From positions 1-64,000 of the forward strand of contig JADLBC010000034.1 in NCBI GenBank assembly GCA_020847985.1: a stretch of DNA of 64,000 nt, in the 5' to 3' direction. Origin of the DNA: Dehalococcoidia bacterium. Lineage in GTDB: Bacteria > Chloroflexota > Dehalococcoidia > Tepidiformales > Tepidiformaceae. Under the pieces are notes generated by a model, which was given only the letters and a program-made list of their open reading frames with translations, ran no database searches and was not told the origin of the DNA. Positions 41,229 through 51,183 of the stretch are shown here, piece by piece. The translations under genes were made by a program, and so were the position numbers. Position 1 is the first letter of the stretch. Each line of letters starts with the position of its first letter.

Positions 41229-42168
41229 AACCTGCCGGTACCCGCGTTGTCTTCATGGGCTCCCCCGCCTTCGCCGTGCCCTCCCTGCGTGCACTCGCGG
41301 CGGCGGGGTACGAAGTCGTGGCCGTCGTCACCCAGCCCGACCGGCCCGCGGGCCGTGGCGGCAGGCTCACCCCGCCCGAGGTCAAGGTCGCGGCCCTCGA
41401 ACTCGGCATCCCCGTGCTCCAGCCCGAGACGTTGAAAGACGAAGCGGTTCGCGCCCAACTCCGTGCCCTCGAGCCCCACCTCTTCGTCGTCGCCGCCTTC
41501 GGCAAGATCCTCTCCACGGCCGTGCTTGGGATTCCCTCGCGCGGCTGCGTGAACGTACATGCCTCCCTCCTCCCCCGCTGGCGCGGCGCCTCTCCCATCG
41601 CCGCCGCCATCCGTGCCGGCGACTCCGAAGCCGGCGTCAGCATCATGGAGATGGTCCGCGAAATGGATGCCGGGCCCGTAATCGCGCGCGCCGCCATCCC
41701 CGTCGCCCCGGACGACACCACCGGCACGCTCGAAGCCAGGCTCGCCGAACTCGGGGCCGCGGAGCTTGTGCGCGTCCTCCCGCCCTGGTTCGAAGGCCAC
41801 ATCACCGCCGAGCCGCAGGACCCCGCACAGGTCACCTTCTGTGGCCTCATCCGCAAGGAAGACGGACAGCTTCGCGACGAAATGACCGCCGCCGCCGCCG
41901 AACGCGCCATTCGCGCCTGCGACCCCTGGCCCGGCGCCTTCGTCGGCTACCGCGACCAGCGCCTGGGCATCTGGCGCGCCCACGTCGAACCCCTGCCCGG
42001 GGAATTCGAGACTGGCGCCTTCACCATCGCCGCCCGCCGCCCCGCCATCGCCTTCCCGGATGGCCTGCTCGTGCTCGATGAAGTGCAACGCACGGGCGCG
42101 AAACGCCTCCCCGGCGATGCCTTCCTCAACGGCGAACGCGGCCAGCTTCCCCTGACGGCGGGCCTCGC

Positions 42169-42172
<4 letters not shown>
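41225..42172 (+). CDS. fmt: Methionyl-tRNA formyltransferase
   Basis: A 315-residue Fmt, which formylates the initiator Met-tRNA using 10-formyl-THF. The N-terminal domain has VFMGSPAFAVPSLRAL, then QPDRPAGRGG, the catalytic VNVHASLLPRWRGASPI and MDAGPVIA. The C-terminal domain begins around residue 205 and holds the tRNA-binding fold. The ATG overlaps the previous stop by 4 bp, and its own stop overlaps rlmN (42169-42172). Confidence 0.96.
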
Positions 42173-43314
<1,142 letters not shown>

Positions 43315-43722
43315 CCACCGCCGAACGCATATCCAGCCAGGTATGGACTTCGCCGCGCACCACCGGCGCCATCAGCACACCCACGTGCGTCTCGTCCGCC
43401 GCCACCGAACGAGCGATCACCACGCCCGCCGAACTCTGCACGAGCGTGCCGCGCTCCATCTCCAGAAGGCCCACGGCGCTCCGCTCGACCGTCGCGTGGC
43501 CCGCCCGCAGCCGCTGCACCGCCGCCCGCTCCAACCGCGCCTGGTCGGCATCCACGGAGCGGACCGCGCTGCGTTCCACGAGCACCTGGCTGGCCGAAAC
43601 CGCCCCTTCTTCACTCGCGGGCCGCGGCCACCACGATCCGTTCTCTTCCGTCATGATGACACCTCCGGCCAGGGATCACCGTAGACCCGGCCCCATGAAG
43701 ACGCAATGCTGGTGAACGGCAC

Positions 43723-44739
43723 ATGCGCACCTCCGACTTCACCTTCGCACTCCCCCCCGAGGCAATCGCCCAGCACCCGGCCGAACCGCGCGATAGCGCC
43801 CGCCTGATGCACCTTCGCCGCGACGGCGAAACCATCGGCCACCGCGTCTTTCGCGACCTCCCGGACATCCTCCGCCCCGGCGACCTCCTTGTCCTGAACG
43901 ACACGCGCGTGATGGCCGCCCGCCTCAACGGCACCCGTCCCGATACCGGCGGCGCCGTCGAGGCCCTCCTCGTGCGCCCCATCACCGACCTTCGCTGGCA
44001 GGTGCTCTTCCGCCCCGCGCGCGCCGCCGTGCACGGCCGCATCTTCGTGTTCGAAACCAGCCACGGCCCGCTCCAGGCGATGGCCATCGCCCGCGACGAG
44101 TCCACCGTCGAACTCGAATTCGCCCACCCCTTCGACCCCGCGACCGTCGGCCAGGTGCCCCTGCCACCCTACATCCGTGGATACGAAGGCGACCCCGAAC
44201 GCTACCAGACCGTCTACAGCCGCGAAGCGCGCAGCGCCGCCGCGCCCACCGCCGGCCTCCACTTCACCCCCGCTCTCCTCGAACGGCTGGCCGAACGCGG
44301 CATCGAACGCACCGCCGTCACCCTCGAAGTCGGCCCGGGGACCTTCCGCCCCGTCACCGTCGACGATCCCCGCGACCACGACCTCCACGAAGAGCACGTC
44401 ACCATCCCCCCCGCCGCCGCCGATGCGATCGAGCGCGCGAAAGCCGCGGGGCGCCGCGTCGTCGCCGTCGGTACCACCGTCGTCCGCACCCTTGAGCACG
44501 TTGCCCGCGAACGCGGCCGCATCGAACCCTACGAAGGCTGGACGCGCCTGAAGATCCTCCCCGGCGACCCCTTCGCCGTCGTCGATGCCCTCATCACGAA
44601 CTTCCACCTGCCTCAATCGACCTTGCTCATGCTCGTGTGCGCCTTCGCCGGCACGCCCTTCGTCCTGCGCGCCTACGAAGAAGCGGTAGCCACCGGCTAC
44701 CGCTTCTACTCCTTCGGCGATGCCATGTTCCTCGAATAG
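43723..44739 (+). CDS. queA: S-adenosylmethionine:tRNA ribosyltransferase-isomerase
   Basis: A 338-residue QueA, which adds the epoxycyclopentane unit from SAM to 7-aminomethyl-7-deazaguanine in tRNA on the way to queuosine. Evidence is RTSDFTFALPPEAIAQHPA, then GDLLVLNDTRVMAARL, YQTVYSREARSAAAPTAGLHF and ITNFHLPQSTLLMLV. The other queuosine genes are not in the window. It ends 4 bp before the stop of the cupredoxin gene on the other strand. Confidence 0.96.
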   Translation: MRTSDFTFALPPEAIAQHPAEPRDSARLMHLRRDGETIGHRVFRDLPDILRPGDLLVLNDTRVMAARLNGTRPDTGGAVEALLVRPITDLRWQVLFRPARAAVHGRIFVFETSHGPLQAMAIARDESTVELEFAHPFDPATVGQVPLPPYIRGYEGDPERYQTVYSREARSAAAPTAGLHFTPALLERLAERGIERTAVTLEVGPGTFRPVTVDDPRDHDLHEEHVTIPPAAADAIERAKAAGRRVVAVGTTVVRTLEHVARERGRIEPYEGWTRLKILPGDPFAVVDALITNFHLPQSTLLMLVCAFAGTPFVLRAYEEAVATGYRFYSFGDAMFLE

Positions 44740-44743
44740 CCGA

Positions 44744-45391
44744 CTACTGGACCGTCACCGTCCCCGACATCGTCAGCGGGTGCACGTCGCACATGAACGC
44801 GTATGACCCCGGCGCCGCGAACGTGTGCGAAAAGCTCCCCGTCTCCGAGATGTTCGATGCGAACCCCGCGCCCGAGACGTCGTGCTGCTCGCCCGTCGCC
44901 CACGTCCACGTCACCGATCCGCCCGCCGCGATGGTCACCGCCGAAGGGCTCCAGCGCTGCGCCGCGGTCGCGCGTACCGTCGCGCTCGAAGGCGCACCCG
45001 CGGGCGTCGCCGTCGGCGGGACCGCGGTCGGAGGCACCGGCGTGGGCGGGACGGCTGTCGGCGGGACGGCTGTCGGCGGTGGCGGCTGGCTCCCGGGCGT
45101 GGGCGTGGGCGGTACTGCCTGCGAGGGTGGCGCCGCCGTCGGGCTCGTGGCCACCGTCGCCGGTGGTGAAGCCCCCACCGTCGCGGTCGCACTCACCGCG
45201 ATCGTCGGCGAACCCCCCGCCGTCGCGCTCGCCGGCACCGTGGGCGAAGCCGCCGCGGTCGTCGCCGCCGCGCGCGTCGCGATCGCCGTCGCCGGGGCCG
45301 CGCCCGCGCGCTCCTGGTCGCCGCCGCCGCAGCCGCCCATGGCCAGTGCGGCCGCAACCATTGCCGCTGCAAATAGCAAGATGCGCATCAT
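44744..45391 (-). CDS. Cupredoxin (plastocyanin-like) lipoprotein
   Basis: A 215-residue predicted lipoprotein: signal peptide to GGC with Cys 21, then a Ser/Thr/Pro/Ala linker of about 100 residues and a C-terminal cupredoxin domain. Copper ligands are the His in GEQHDVSG and the Cys, His and Met in FMCDVHPLTMSG (CX2HX3M). The linker carries PPTAV-type pentads, reflected in 15-bp DNA repeats near 45046-45080. It is probably an electron carrier or copper-handling protein on the outer face of the membrane. The start is the first of two ATGs, with GGAGGGG about 8 nt upstream. Confidence 0.85.
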   Translation of the reverse strand: MMRILLFAAAMVAAALAMGGCGGGDQERAGAAPATAIATRAAATTAAASPTVPASATAGGSPTIAVSATATVGASPPATVATSPTAAPPSQAVPPTPTPGSQPPPPTAVPPTAVPPTPVPPTAVPPTATPAGAPSSATVRATAAQRWSPSAVTIAAGGSVTWTWATGEQHDVSGAGFASNISETGSFSHTFAAPGSYAFMCDVHPLTMSGTVTVQ

Positions 45392-45624
45392 GTGCCGTCC
45401 CCTCCCACAAACCATACGTCGCCGCCCTCCCGCCGCGATGCCACGCCGGTAAGCACCTCTTTTCCAGCCGGCCGGCGTTCCTCGCATCCTCCCCCCGCGC
45501 ATCGCCGCCCGGGACCGCGCTTCGCCGGACCCATGCCTCCGACCTTCGGCCGAGGCGCGCGCGGTCCGGGCACCAGGCCGGCTGAACGCCTTACGCCATC
45601 AGTGCATGGGGTGCCCCGCGGCCG

Positions 45625-46398
45625 TTATCGCGCCGTATAGCCGCCATCCACCGGCAGCGAAACCCCCGTGATGAACGACGCCTCGTCGCTCGCGAGGAAC
45701 GCCACCGCGGCGGCCACCTCCTCGGGCTGGCCGAGCCGCCCCATCGGGTGCAGCGACTCCAGGAAGCCCCGGCCCATCGGGTCGTCCGTCGCCATCGCCG
45801 TCATCGGCGTGTAGATGTAGCCCGGGTTCACGCAGTTCACGCGCACCCCGCGCGGCGCGTACGTGATCGCGAACTGCTTGGTCACGCCCACCACCCCGTG
45901 CTTCGCGGCCACGTACGCGCCCGCGCCGAGCTCCGGCGGCGGTCCGCCCGCGGCCGCCTGCATCGCCCCGACGAGCCCCACCAGCCCCGCGATCGACGCC
46001 GTGTTCACGATCGAGCCGCCGCCGCGTTCGGCCATCAGCCGCGCGCCGAAGAACGTGCCGAAGTACACCCCATCGAGATTGATCTGCAGCACCCGTTCCC
46101 ACGTCATCCCGCGGCCGCTCACCCCCGCGTTGTTGAAGAGGATGTTCAGCCCGCCCAGTTCGCTCACCGTGCGATTGAGCGCGTCTTCCACCTCCGCGCT
46201 CGAAGAGACATCGAGCCGCAGCGCGCTCGACTTCCCGCCCAGCTCGGCGATCGCCGCCGCCGTCTCCTCCGCGCCCGATGCGTCGACGTCCGCGCACATC
46301 ACCGCCGCGCCATCGCCCGCGAGCCGCAGCGCCGAAGCCCGCCCGATTCCCGATGCCGCGCCCGTGACCATGGCCACCCTGCCATTCAGCCGGCTCAT
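45625..46398 (-). CDS. SDR family oxidoreductase
   Basis: A 257-residue short-chain dehydrogenase/reductase. The NAD(P)-binding loop is VTGAASGIGRAS, NNAG is in FNNAGVSG, the catalytic Ser is in NTASIAGL and the Tyr-Lys pair in AYVAAKHGV. The C-terminus FITGVSLPVDGGYTAR is standard. It contains a Gly/Pro insert before the Tyr-Lys motif (AGGPPPELGAG). An acidic residue in CADVDASG after strand 2 favours NAD over NADP. Substrate unknown. The start is ATG at 46398, with GGGGGG upstream and AGCCTA (TAGGCT on the coding strand) about 29 nt further up. Confidence 0.92.
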   Translation of the reverse strand: MSRLNGRVAMVTGAASGIGRASALRLAGDGAAVMCADVDASGAEETAAAIAELGGKSSALRLDVSSSAEVEDALNRTVSELGGLNILFNNAGVSGRGMTWERVLQINLDGVYFGTFFGARLMAERGGGSIVNTASIAGLVGLVGAMQAAAGGPPPELGAGAYVAAKHGVVGVTKQFAITYAPRGVRVNCVNPGYIYTPMTAMATDDPMGRGFLESLHPMGRLGQPEEVAAAVAFLASDEASFITGVSLPVDGGYTAR

Positions 46399-46586
46399 GT
46401 TTGCCCCCCTGTCCTGCGAATCCCGGTAGCCTACGCTCCGCCCTCGCACTCCGCGAACTGTCCCGCGCGCCGCTAGTCGCCCGCGCGCTCGCGGCCATGG
46501 CAAGGTGGCACGTGAACGGTCATTCAGTTACGAGCCTTCTGGTCGAACCTGTACACGAGCGAGCAATCAATAAGGGATTACCGTAC

Positions 46587-46958
46587 ATGTCGTCATTCGA
46601 AGACCAGGTCGCCGCCGCCATCGCCGCCCACGGCCAGTGGAAGAGCCGCCTGCGCACCGCCATCGCCAGTGGCAAGAGCGAGTTCTCGGCCGAAACCGTC
46701 GCCAAAGACAACGCCTGTGCCGTCGGGGCATGGCTTTACGGCGATGGCCGCCGCGACTTCGCCAACGAAGCCACCTTCACCGCCATCCGCGACCTCCACG
46801 CCGAATTCCATCGCGAAGCCGCGAGCGTTCTTCTGCTCGCGCTCACCGGGAAGAAGGAGGCCGCCGAGGCCGCCATCGCGCTCGGCTCGGCGTTCGGCAA
46901 GACATCCGCCAACCTGGTCAGTGCCCTGGCGCGCGCGCGCGCCCAGCACGCCGCCTGA
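46587..46958 (+). CDS. Standalone CZB (chemoreceptor zinc-binding) domain protein
   Basis: A 123-residue protein that is essentially one CZB domain. The four expected zinc ligands are visible: His in HGQWKSRL, Cys in NACAVGAWLYG, and two His in DLHAEFHREA. CZB domains normally sit at the end of chemoreceptors or diguanylate cyclases, where they sense zinc or hypochlorite. Here the domain stands alone, with no chemotaxis gene nearby. The ATG at 46587 has AAGGGA about 8 nt upstream. A hairpin follows the stop. Confidence 0.82.
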   Translation: MSSFEDQVAAAIAAHGQWKSRLRTAIASGKSEFSAETVAKDNACAVGAWLYGDGRRDFANEATFTAIRDLHAEFHREAASVLLLALTGKKEAAEAAIALGSAFGKTSANLVSALARARAQHAA

Positions 46959-46972
46959 GCCCCGCCGGCCGC

Positions 46973-47003
46973 GCACCCCGCGGGGAGATCCCCGCCGGGG
47001 TGC
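46973..47003. terminator. Hairpin between convergent genes
   Basis: GCACCCCG at 46973-46980 pairs with CGGGGTGC at 46996-47003. An inner CGGGG/CCCCG stem and one bulged base lie between them. It separates the CZB gene (+) from the phosphatidyltransferase (-), whose stop codon begins at 47004. Confidence 0.65.
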
Positions 47004-47603
47004 TCAGCCGTCGATGTGCCGGCGCACGTACCACATGCGCTGCGCCACGGTGAACCAGCTTCCTACCGCCAGCAGCCAGAGCCCCGGCACGAGCAGCACC
47101 GGCACGAGCAGCGCGAACACGATGACCACCAGCCGCACCAGCCGGTCCATCAGCCCCACGCGCACCGCCAGCCCCGCCTCCCCGGCGCGCGCCCTGACAT
47201 AACTCACGAGAAACGCGCCCGTCAGCGCCGCGAGCGCCAGCACCAGGTTCCCGCGTTCACCGTCGCCCGCGAAGTAGTAGGCCAGCCCGCCGTAGATGAG
47301 CGCATCGGCGGCGCGATCGAACGTCGAATCGAGGACGCCGCCGAACTTCCCGGTACGATTGCCCGCACGCGCCACCGCGCCATCGAGCGCGTCCAGCGGC
47401 AGCCCGAGGATGAGCACGATCGCGCCCCACTGGATCTCCCCCCGCCCGATGAGCACGGCCGCCCCCACCACCACCAGCAACCCGACGCCCGTGATCGCGT
47501 CCGGGTGCACGTGCAGGCGGTGCAACGCCCGCCCGATCGCCGCGATCGCGCCCCCGAGCACGGCACGCACACGGTCCTGGAACGTAACGGGGTGAACGGT
47601 CAT
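47004..47603 (-). CDS. CDP-alcohol phosphatidyltransferase
   Basis: A 199-residue membrane enzyme of phospholipid synthesis. The family motif D(X2)DG(X2)AR(X8)G(X3)D(X3)D is fully present, from LDALDGAVAR to GGVLDSTFD. Six membrane helices fit the hydrophobic pattern. Length and motif suit a phosphatidylglycerophosphate- or phosphatidylinositol-phosphate-synthase-like protein, but the alcohol substrate cannot be told. The ATG has no clear Shine-Dalgarno sequence. Confidence 0.9.
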   Translation of the reverse strand: MTVHPVTFQDRVRAVLGGAIAAIGRALHRLHVHPDAITGVGLLVVVGAAVLIGRGEIQWGAIVLILGLPLDALDGAVARAGNRTGKFGGVLDSTFDRAADALIYGGLAYYFAGDGERGNLVLALAALTGAFLVSYVRARAGEAGLAVRVGLMDRLVRLVVIVFALLVPVLLVPGLWLLAVGSWFTVAQRMWYVRRHIDG

Positions 47604-47652
47604 CTGCGGCAGGTGCTCCAGCGGCCCGGTTGGCTCCGCCCATCTTGGGCCA

Positions 47653-47661
47653 TGCTATCCT
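47653..47661 (+). promoter_or_regulatory. Extended -10 of a leaderless transcript (histidine phosphatase)
   Basis: TGC followed by TATCCT ends 8 nt before the ATG at 47670. There is no Shine-Dalgarno sequence. Confidence 0.6.
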
Positions 47662-47669
47662 CGCGGCAA

Positions 47670-48320
47670 ATGCCGGGAAGCCAGCGCAAGCCCCCCACCC
47701 GCGTCATCCTCACTCGCCACGGCCAGACTGAAAGCAACCGCGATGGCCTCTTCTGTGGCCACTCCGAGACCGCCCTCACCGACCGCGGCCGCGAACAGGC
47801 CCGCGCCCTCGCCCGCCGCCTCGAATCCGAACCCGTCACCGCCTGCTACACCAGCGACTACACCCGTGCCATCGAAACCGCCGCCATCGCCCTCGCCGGC
47901 CGCGATGTGCGCCACGCCGCCGATGCCGCGCTGCGCGAAATCCATTACGGCGACTGGGAGCTGCGCAAGGAGCGCGCCGTCGCCCGCGAAGGCTCCGAAC
48001 AGTACCGCCTCCTGCGCGCCGAAGACCCCGCCTGGCACCCCCCCGGCGGCGAAAGCCTCCCCATGGTCCGCGAACGGATGGCCGCCATGCTCGCCCGCAT
48101 CATCAAGCGCCACCCTCATGAGACAGTCCTTGTTGTCAGCCACGGCACCGCCATCCACTGCCTCGTCGCCGAAGTCCTCGGTATCGCGCCCACGCACGTC
48201 TTTCGCTTCCACGTGGCAAACTGCGGGCTCTCCGCGGTCCAGGCCGTGGGTGGCCGCCCGGTGCTCGTCACCCTCAACGAGACCCGCCACCTGCTCGGCC
48301 TGGAGACTCCCTCGGACTGA
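47670..48320 (+). CDS. Histidine phosphatase family protein
   Basis: A 216-residue phosphatase of the phosphoglycerate-mutase-like superfamily. The catalytic His is in VILTRHGQTESNRDG. Another conserved part is LTDRGREQARALARRL, and the second His is in VLVVSHGTAIHCLV. It is shorter than GpmA and lacks the mutase insert, so it is probably a phosphatase (alpha-ribazole phosphatase, CobC-like, or a general one). The start is leaderless. Confidence 0.87.
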   Translation: MPGSQRKPPTRVILTRHGQTESNRDGLFCGHSETALTDRGREQARALARRLESEPVTACYTSDYTRAIETAAIALAGRDVRHAADAALREIHYGDWELRKERAVAREGSEQYRLLRAEDPAWHPPGGESLPMVRERMAAMLARIIKRHPHETVLVVSHGTAIHCLVAEVLGIAPTHVFRFHVANCGLSAVQAVGGRPVLVTLNETRHLLGLETPSD

Positions 48321-48323
48321 ACC

Positions 48324-48338
48324 AGGAGGCCCGCCCTG
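48324..48338 (+). promoter_or_regulatory. Ribosome binding site deciding a CTG start
   Basis: AGGAGG at 48324-48329 precedes CTG at 48336-48338 by 6 nt. No ATG, GTG or TTG in frame lies near it. Confidence 0.6.
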
Positions 48339-49142
48339 ATCCCCGTCGGCGATAGCCCCCGCACCCGGCGCTTCCCCGCCGTCAACTACGCGATCATCCT
48401 CGCGAACATCGCCGTCTTCATCTGGATGCTCACGCTCAGCGCCTCATTCACCGGCACCCCGCGCCAGGCGAACGCCGCCAGCGCCGCCCTCGCCGATGGC
48501 CCCTGCTACGGCCTCGAGACATCCCCCACCGAGGTCGACCGCTTCTACTGCCGCTGGTCGCTCCAGCCCGTCGAGTTCTTCGATGCCGTACGCGGCGATG
48601 CCCCTCCGGTGACCAGCCCGCAGCCGCGCTGGGAGATCATCGTCACCATCATCACCGCCATGTTCCTGCACGGCGGCTGGCTCCACATCGGCGGCAACAT
48701 GCTCTTCCTCTGGGTCTTCGGCGATAACATCGAAGACCGCCTCGGCCACATCCCCTACCTGCTGTTCTATCTCGCCGCCGGGATTGCCGCCTCCCTCGTC
48801 CAGGGCGTCCTCGATGCGACGAGCGTGGTGCCCGTCCTGGGAGCGAGCGGCGCCGTCGCGGGCGTGCTCGGCGCCTATATCGTCTGGTTTCCGAAGGCCA
48901 CCGTGAGCGTCGTCATCCCCTTTTTCGTGCTCATCTTCATCCCCATCCCCGTTCCCGCCGTTGTGATGATCGGGATCTGGTTCCTGCAGAACCTGCTCGC
49001 CGGCGTCGCCACCCTCGGCGCCGCGGCCGCCCCCGGCCAGGGCGTGGCCTGGTTCGCGCACATCGGCGGCTTCCTCTTTGGCATGCTGCTGGCGCTGCCA
49101 CTTCGCCGCCGGGTGAACCGCCGCGCGCCGCGCTGGCGGTAG
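48336..49142 (+). CDS. Rhomboid family intramembrane serine protease (probable CTG start)
   Basis: A 268-residue rhomboid protease. The N-terminus after the start reads IPVGDSPRTRRFPAVNYAI, the usual opening of bacterial rhomboids. The later HXXXN region is in GGWLHIGGNMLFLWVFGD, the catalytic Ser in LGASGAVAGVLGA and the His in WFAHIGGFLFGM. No ATG, GTG or TTG lies within 30 codons before the first in-frame ATG at 48426, and starting there would remove the first helix. A strong AGGAGG 6 nt before CTG 48336 points to an unusual CTG start. It follows the phosphatase gene by 15 bp. Confidence 0.87.
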   Translation: MIPVGDSPRTRRFPAVNYAIILANIAVFIWMLTLSASFTGTPRQANAASAALADGPCYGLETSPTEVDRFYCRWSLQPVEFFDAVRGDAPPVTSPQPRWEIIVTIITAMFLHGGWLHIGGNMLFLWVFGDNIEDRLGHIPYLLFYLAAGIAASLVQGVLDATSVVPVLGASGAVAGVLGAYIVWFPKATVSVVIPFFVLIFIPIPVPAVVMIGIWFLQNLLAGVATLGAAAAPGQGVAWFAHIGGFLFGMLLALPLRRRVNRRAPRWR

Positions 49143-49152
49143 CCTTCGGCCT

Positions 49153-50631
49153 TTACGTCCCCGGGATCTTGAAGTCATTGCCGATGATGATGACGATGTC
49201 CGGTGTCGAATCCGAAGGCTTCGGCTGTGTCTTCACCGCCGTCTCCGGCAGATTCAGCCACCGCGCGATGTCAGTCGCCATCGGCCGCCGGTTCTCCGTG
49301 TAGAGCACGATCGTCGTCGTCGGCTGCTGCACCACATCGAGCCCCAACTCCACCGTCGGCAGCGCCTTGTTGATCTGCAGGTACCGGCCGAGGCCCCGCG
49401 CGAGTTGCTCACCCTGCGATGGCGACCCCGTCCCGTTCTGGATCTCCACGATTGAATCGCCGTACTTCCCGCCCGAAAACGCCTGCGCGATGATCGCCTG
49501 CACGTTCACCGGGTCCCAGTCGAGCACGCTCGCGCCGTCGTCCGTCGTCATGCCCCAGAGCGTCGGCCGCCCGTTCACCGGGTCGCCGAGCGAATAGCCA
49601 ACCATGTTCCCCTGCGTCTCCCGCAGCAGGTTCGCCAGCCCCAGGATCTCGGATTTCGCGATATCGGTGTGGACCGTCGCCTTGTACGCATCCCAGAGCG
49701 CCGTCGCGTCCGCCAGGTTCGAAAGCAGCCCGCGCTCGAACACCTTCTCCACCGCGCCCTCGAGCACGATCTGCTGGCGCTTCACCCGGTTCAGGTCGCT
49801 GTCGTCGCGATACCGCCCGTAGGCCACCGCGTTGTACCCGTTGAGGTGTACCGGTCCCGGCGGGAACGACACGTACTTCGCGTGCACATCATCGTCGCTG
49901 TAGTACCACTGTCCGCCGTAGTGCGGCACCTGCAGTTCTTCCGGGATGATCACGTCCACCCCGCCGATCGATTCCACCAGCCGCTCCACACCCTTGAACT
50001 CGACCCAGACATAGTGATCGATCTTGATCCCGAAATTCTTCTCGATGTCCGTCTCAAGCTGTTTCGCCCCCGCATCGAAGCTCTTCCCGTAGTCCACGCC
50101 AGTCTGGTAACTGTTGTTGATGCGGGACTTGTACGGCGTCTTGTACCGCGGGTCGTGGATCTCGATGAACATGTCCCGCGGGAAGCTCAGCAGGCTCGCC
50201 TTTTTCGAAATCGGGTCCACCGTCGCCACCACGATCGTGTCCGTGTGCGTCGGGAACGCCTGCGCCGGCGCCACGTAGCCCGTCGCGTCCTGGCTCAGCG
50301 GCCGCGCGTCCGCACCCATGATCAGGAGGTTGATGCGCTCATTGAACGGGCTGTTCTCGCCCGGCACTTCCACTTTCGCCGGCCCCGGCAGCTGTCCCAG
50401 CGCCGATGACACCACGCCCAGTTGCAGGTTCTTCCCCGGGAAGAGCGCCGGCGTGATGCGCGTCAGCAGCGCCACCGCCGTGTACGAAGTGGCCACCCCG
50501 AACGTCAGCAGCGCGAAGACGAAGAGCCAGCGCTGCCCGGCCGTGAGGGTGTTCGTGCTGATTCGTGATGCGGCTGCCCGTCCGGCGCGCGAACGGCCCC
50601 GGAGCGTTGCTTCTTCTGCCCGGCTCGCCAT
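49153..50631 (-). CDS. LytR-CpsA-Psr (LCP) family protein with LytR_C domain
   Basis: A 492-residue LCP protein. One N-terminal helix (LFVFALLTFGVATSYTAVALL) precedes an accessory region. The LCP domain starts around NLLIMGADARPLSQD and includes ASLLSFPRDMFIEI, SIGGVDVIIPEELQVP and GYNAVAYGRYRDDSDLNRVKR, with the expected Arg and Asp residues. The C-terminal 95 residues are a LytR_C-type domain. LCP proteins attach glycopolymers to the cell wall, so the organism has wall-linked glycan. The start is predicted leaderless. Confidence 0.93.
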   Translation of the reverse strand: MASRAEEATLRGRSRAGRAAASRISTNTLTAGQRWLFVFALLTFGVATSYTAVALLTRITPALFPGKNLQLGVVSSALGQLPGPAKVEVPGENSPFNERINLLIMGADARPLSQDATGYVAPAQAFPTHTDTIVVATVDPISKKASLLSFPRDMFIEIHDPRYKTPYKSRINNSYQTGVDYGKSFDAGAKQLETDIEKNFGIKIDHYVWVEFKGVERLVESIGGVDVIIPEELQVPHYGGQWYYSDDDVHAKYVSFPPGPVHLNGYNAVAYGRYRDDSDLNRVKRQQIVLEGAVEKVFERGLLSNLADATALWDAYKATVHTDIAKSEILGLANLLRETQGNMVGYSLGDPVNGRPTLWGMTTDDGASVLDWDPVNVQAIIAQAFSGGKYGDSIVEIQNGTGSPSQGEQLARGLGRYLQINKALPTVELGLDVVQQPTTTIVLYTENRRPMATDIARWLNLPETAVKTQPKPSDSTPDIVIIIGNDFKIPGT

Positions 50632-50639
50632 GCAATTTC

Positions 50640-50645
50640 AACCTA
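50640..50645 (-). promoter_or_regulatory. -10 hexamer for a leaderless transcript (LCP gene)
   Basis: TAGGTT on the minus strand ends 8 nt before the ATG at 50631. Confidence 0.5.
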
Positions 50646-50723
50646 CCCACCACCGCCACACCGGTCAACGAATCCCGCCGTCCCAATCATTCCACCTCCA
50701 TCCCCGTCTTCCACAGTTCTTTC

Positions 50724-50751
50724 CTTTTCTCCTTCCTCCTTCCTCTTTTCT
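50724..50751. repeat. Pyrimidine heptamer array beside the zincin gene stop
   Basis: Four 7-mers (CTTTTCT, CCTTCCT twice, CTTTTCT) are followed by a degraded CTCCCCT. They lie directly beyond the stop of the minus-strand gene at 50758. Compared with the array at 5099-5126, only one base differs over 32 bp. Confidence 0.8.
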
Positions 50752-50757
50752 CTCCCC

Positions 50758-51126
50758 TCACCCCATCCCCAGCTCGTGCAGCCGGTCATCATCGATCCCG
50801 AAGTAGTGCCCGAGTTCGTGCAGCACCGTCTTGCGCACCTGCTCCCGGACTTCGTCATCGTCCCGGCAGAACGCCTCGATCGGTTGCTGGTAGATGCTGA
50901 TCTTGTCCGGCGGCACGAGGTTGTAGTACTCGCCCCGCTTCGTCAGCGGGATGCCGTGGTACAGCCCCAGCAGCGTCCGTCCCGGCCCCACGCCCGCCGA
51001 TTTGCGGTCGCGCGCCGTCGGCCGCCACTCGATCACGATGGCCACGTTCTGCACCCGTTCGAGCAGCTCGCGCGGAAGCTCCGCCACGGCCTCGCGCACC
51101 AGCTGCCGGAAATGCGCCCGTTCCAT
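50758..51126 (-). CDS. Metallopeptidase (zincin_1/DUF1025 family)
   Basis: A 122-residue minimal zincin: helix at ERAHFRQLVREAVAELP, strand VAIVIEWRP, then the metal motif HELGHYFGIDD (HEXXHXXGXXD) near the C-terminus. The family is widespread in Actinobacteria and Chloroflexota, but substrates are unknown. I chose ATG 51126 rather than the GTG three codons upstream because homologues start at MER. It is tail-flanked by a heptamer array. Confidence 0.88.
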   Translation of the reverse strand: MERAHFRQLVREAVAELPRELLERVQNVAIVIEWRPTARDRKSAGVGPGRTLLGLYHGIPLTKRGEYYNLVPPDKISIYQQPIEAFCRDDDEVREQVRKTVLHELGHYFGIDDDRLHELGMG

Positions 51127-51183
51127 GCGATTCACTGTGCCCGAAGCGCCCGCCGCGGGCCATTGCCGCTCAGCGTGGGCAGC

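Noticed and set aside
47670-48320. A second phosphoglycerate mutase
   Set aside because: It lacks the FTGWxD segment and mutase insert seen in the gene at 25763; called a general histidine phosphatase instead.
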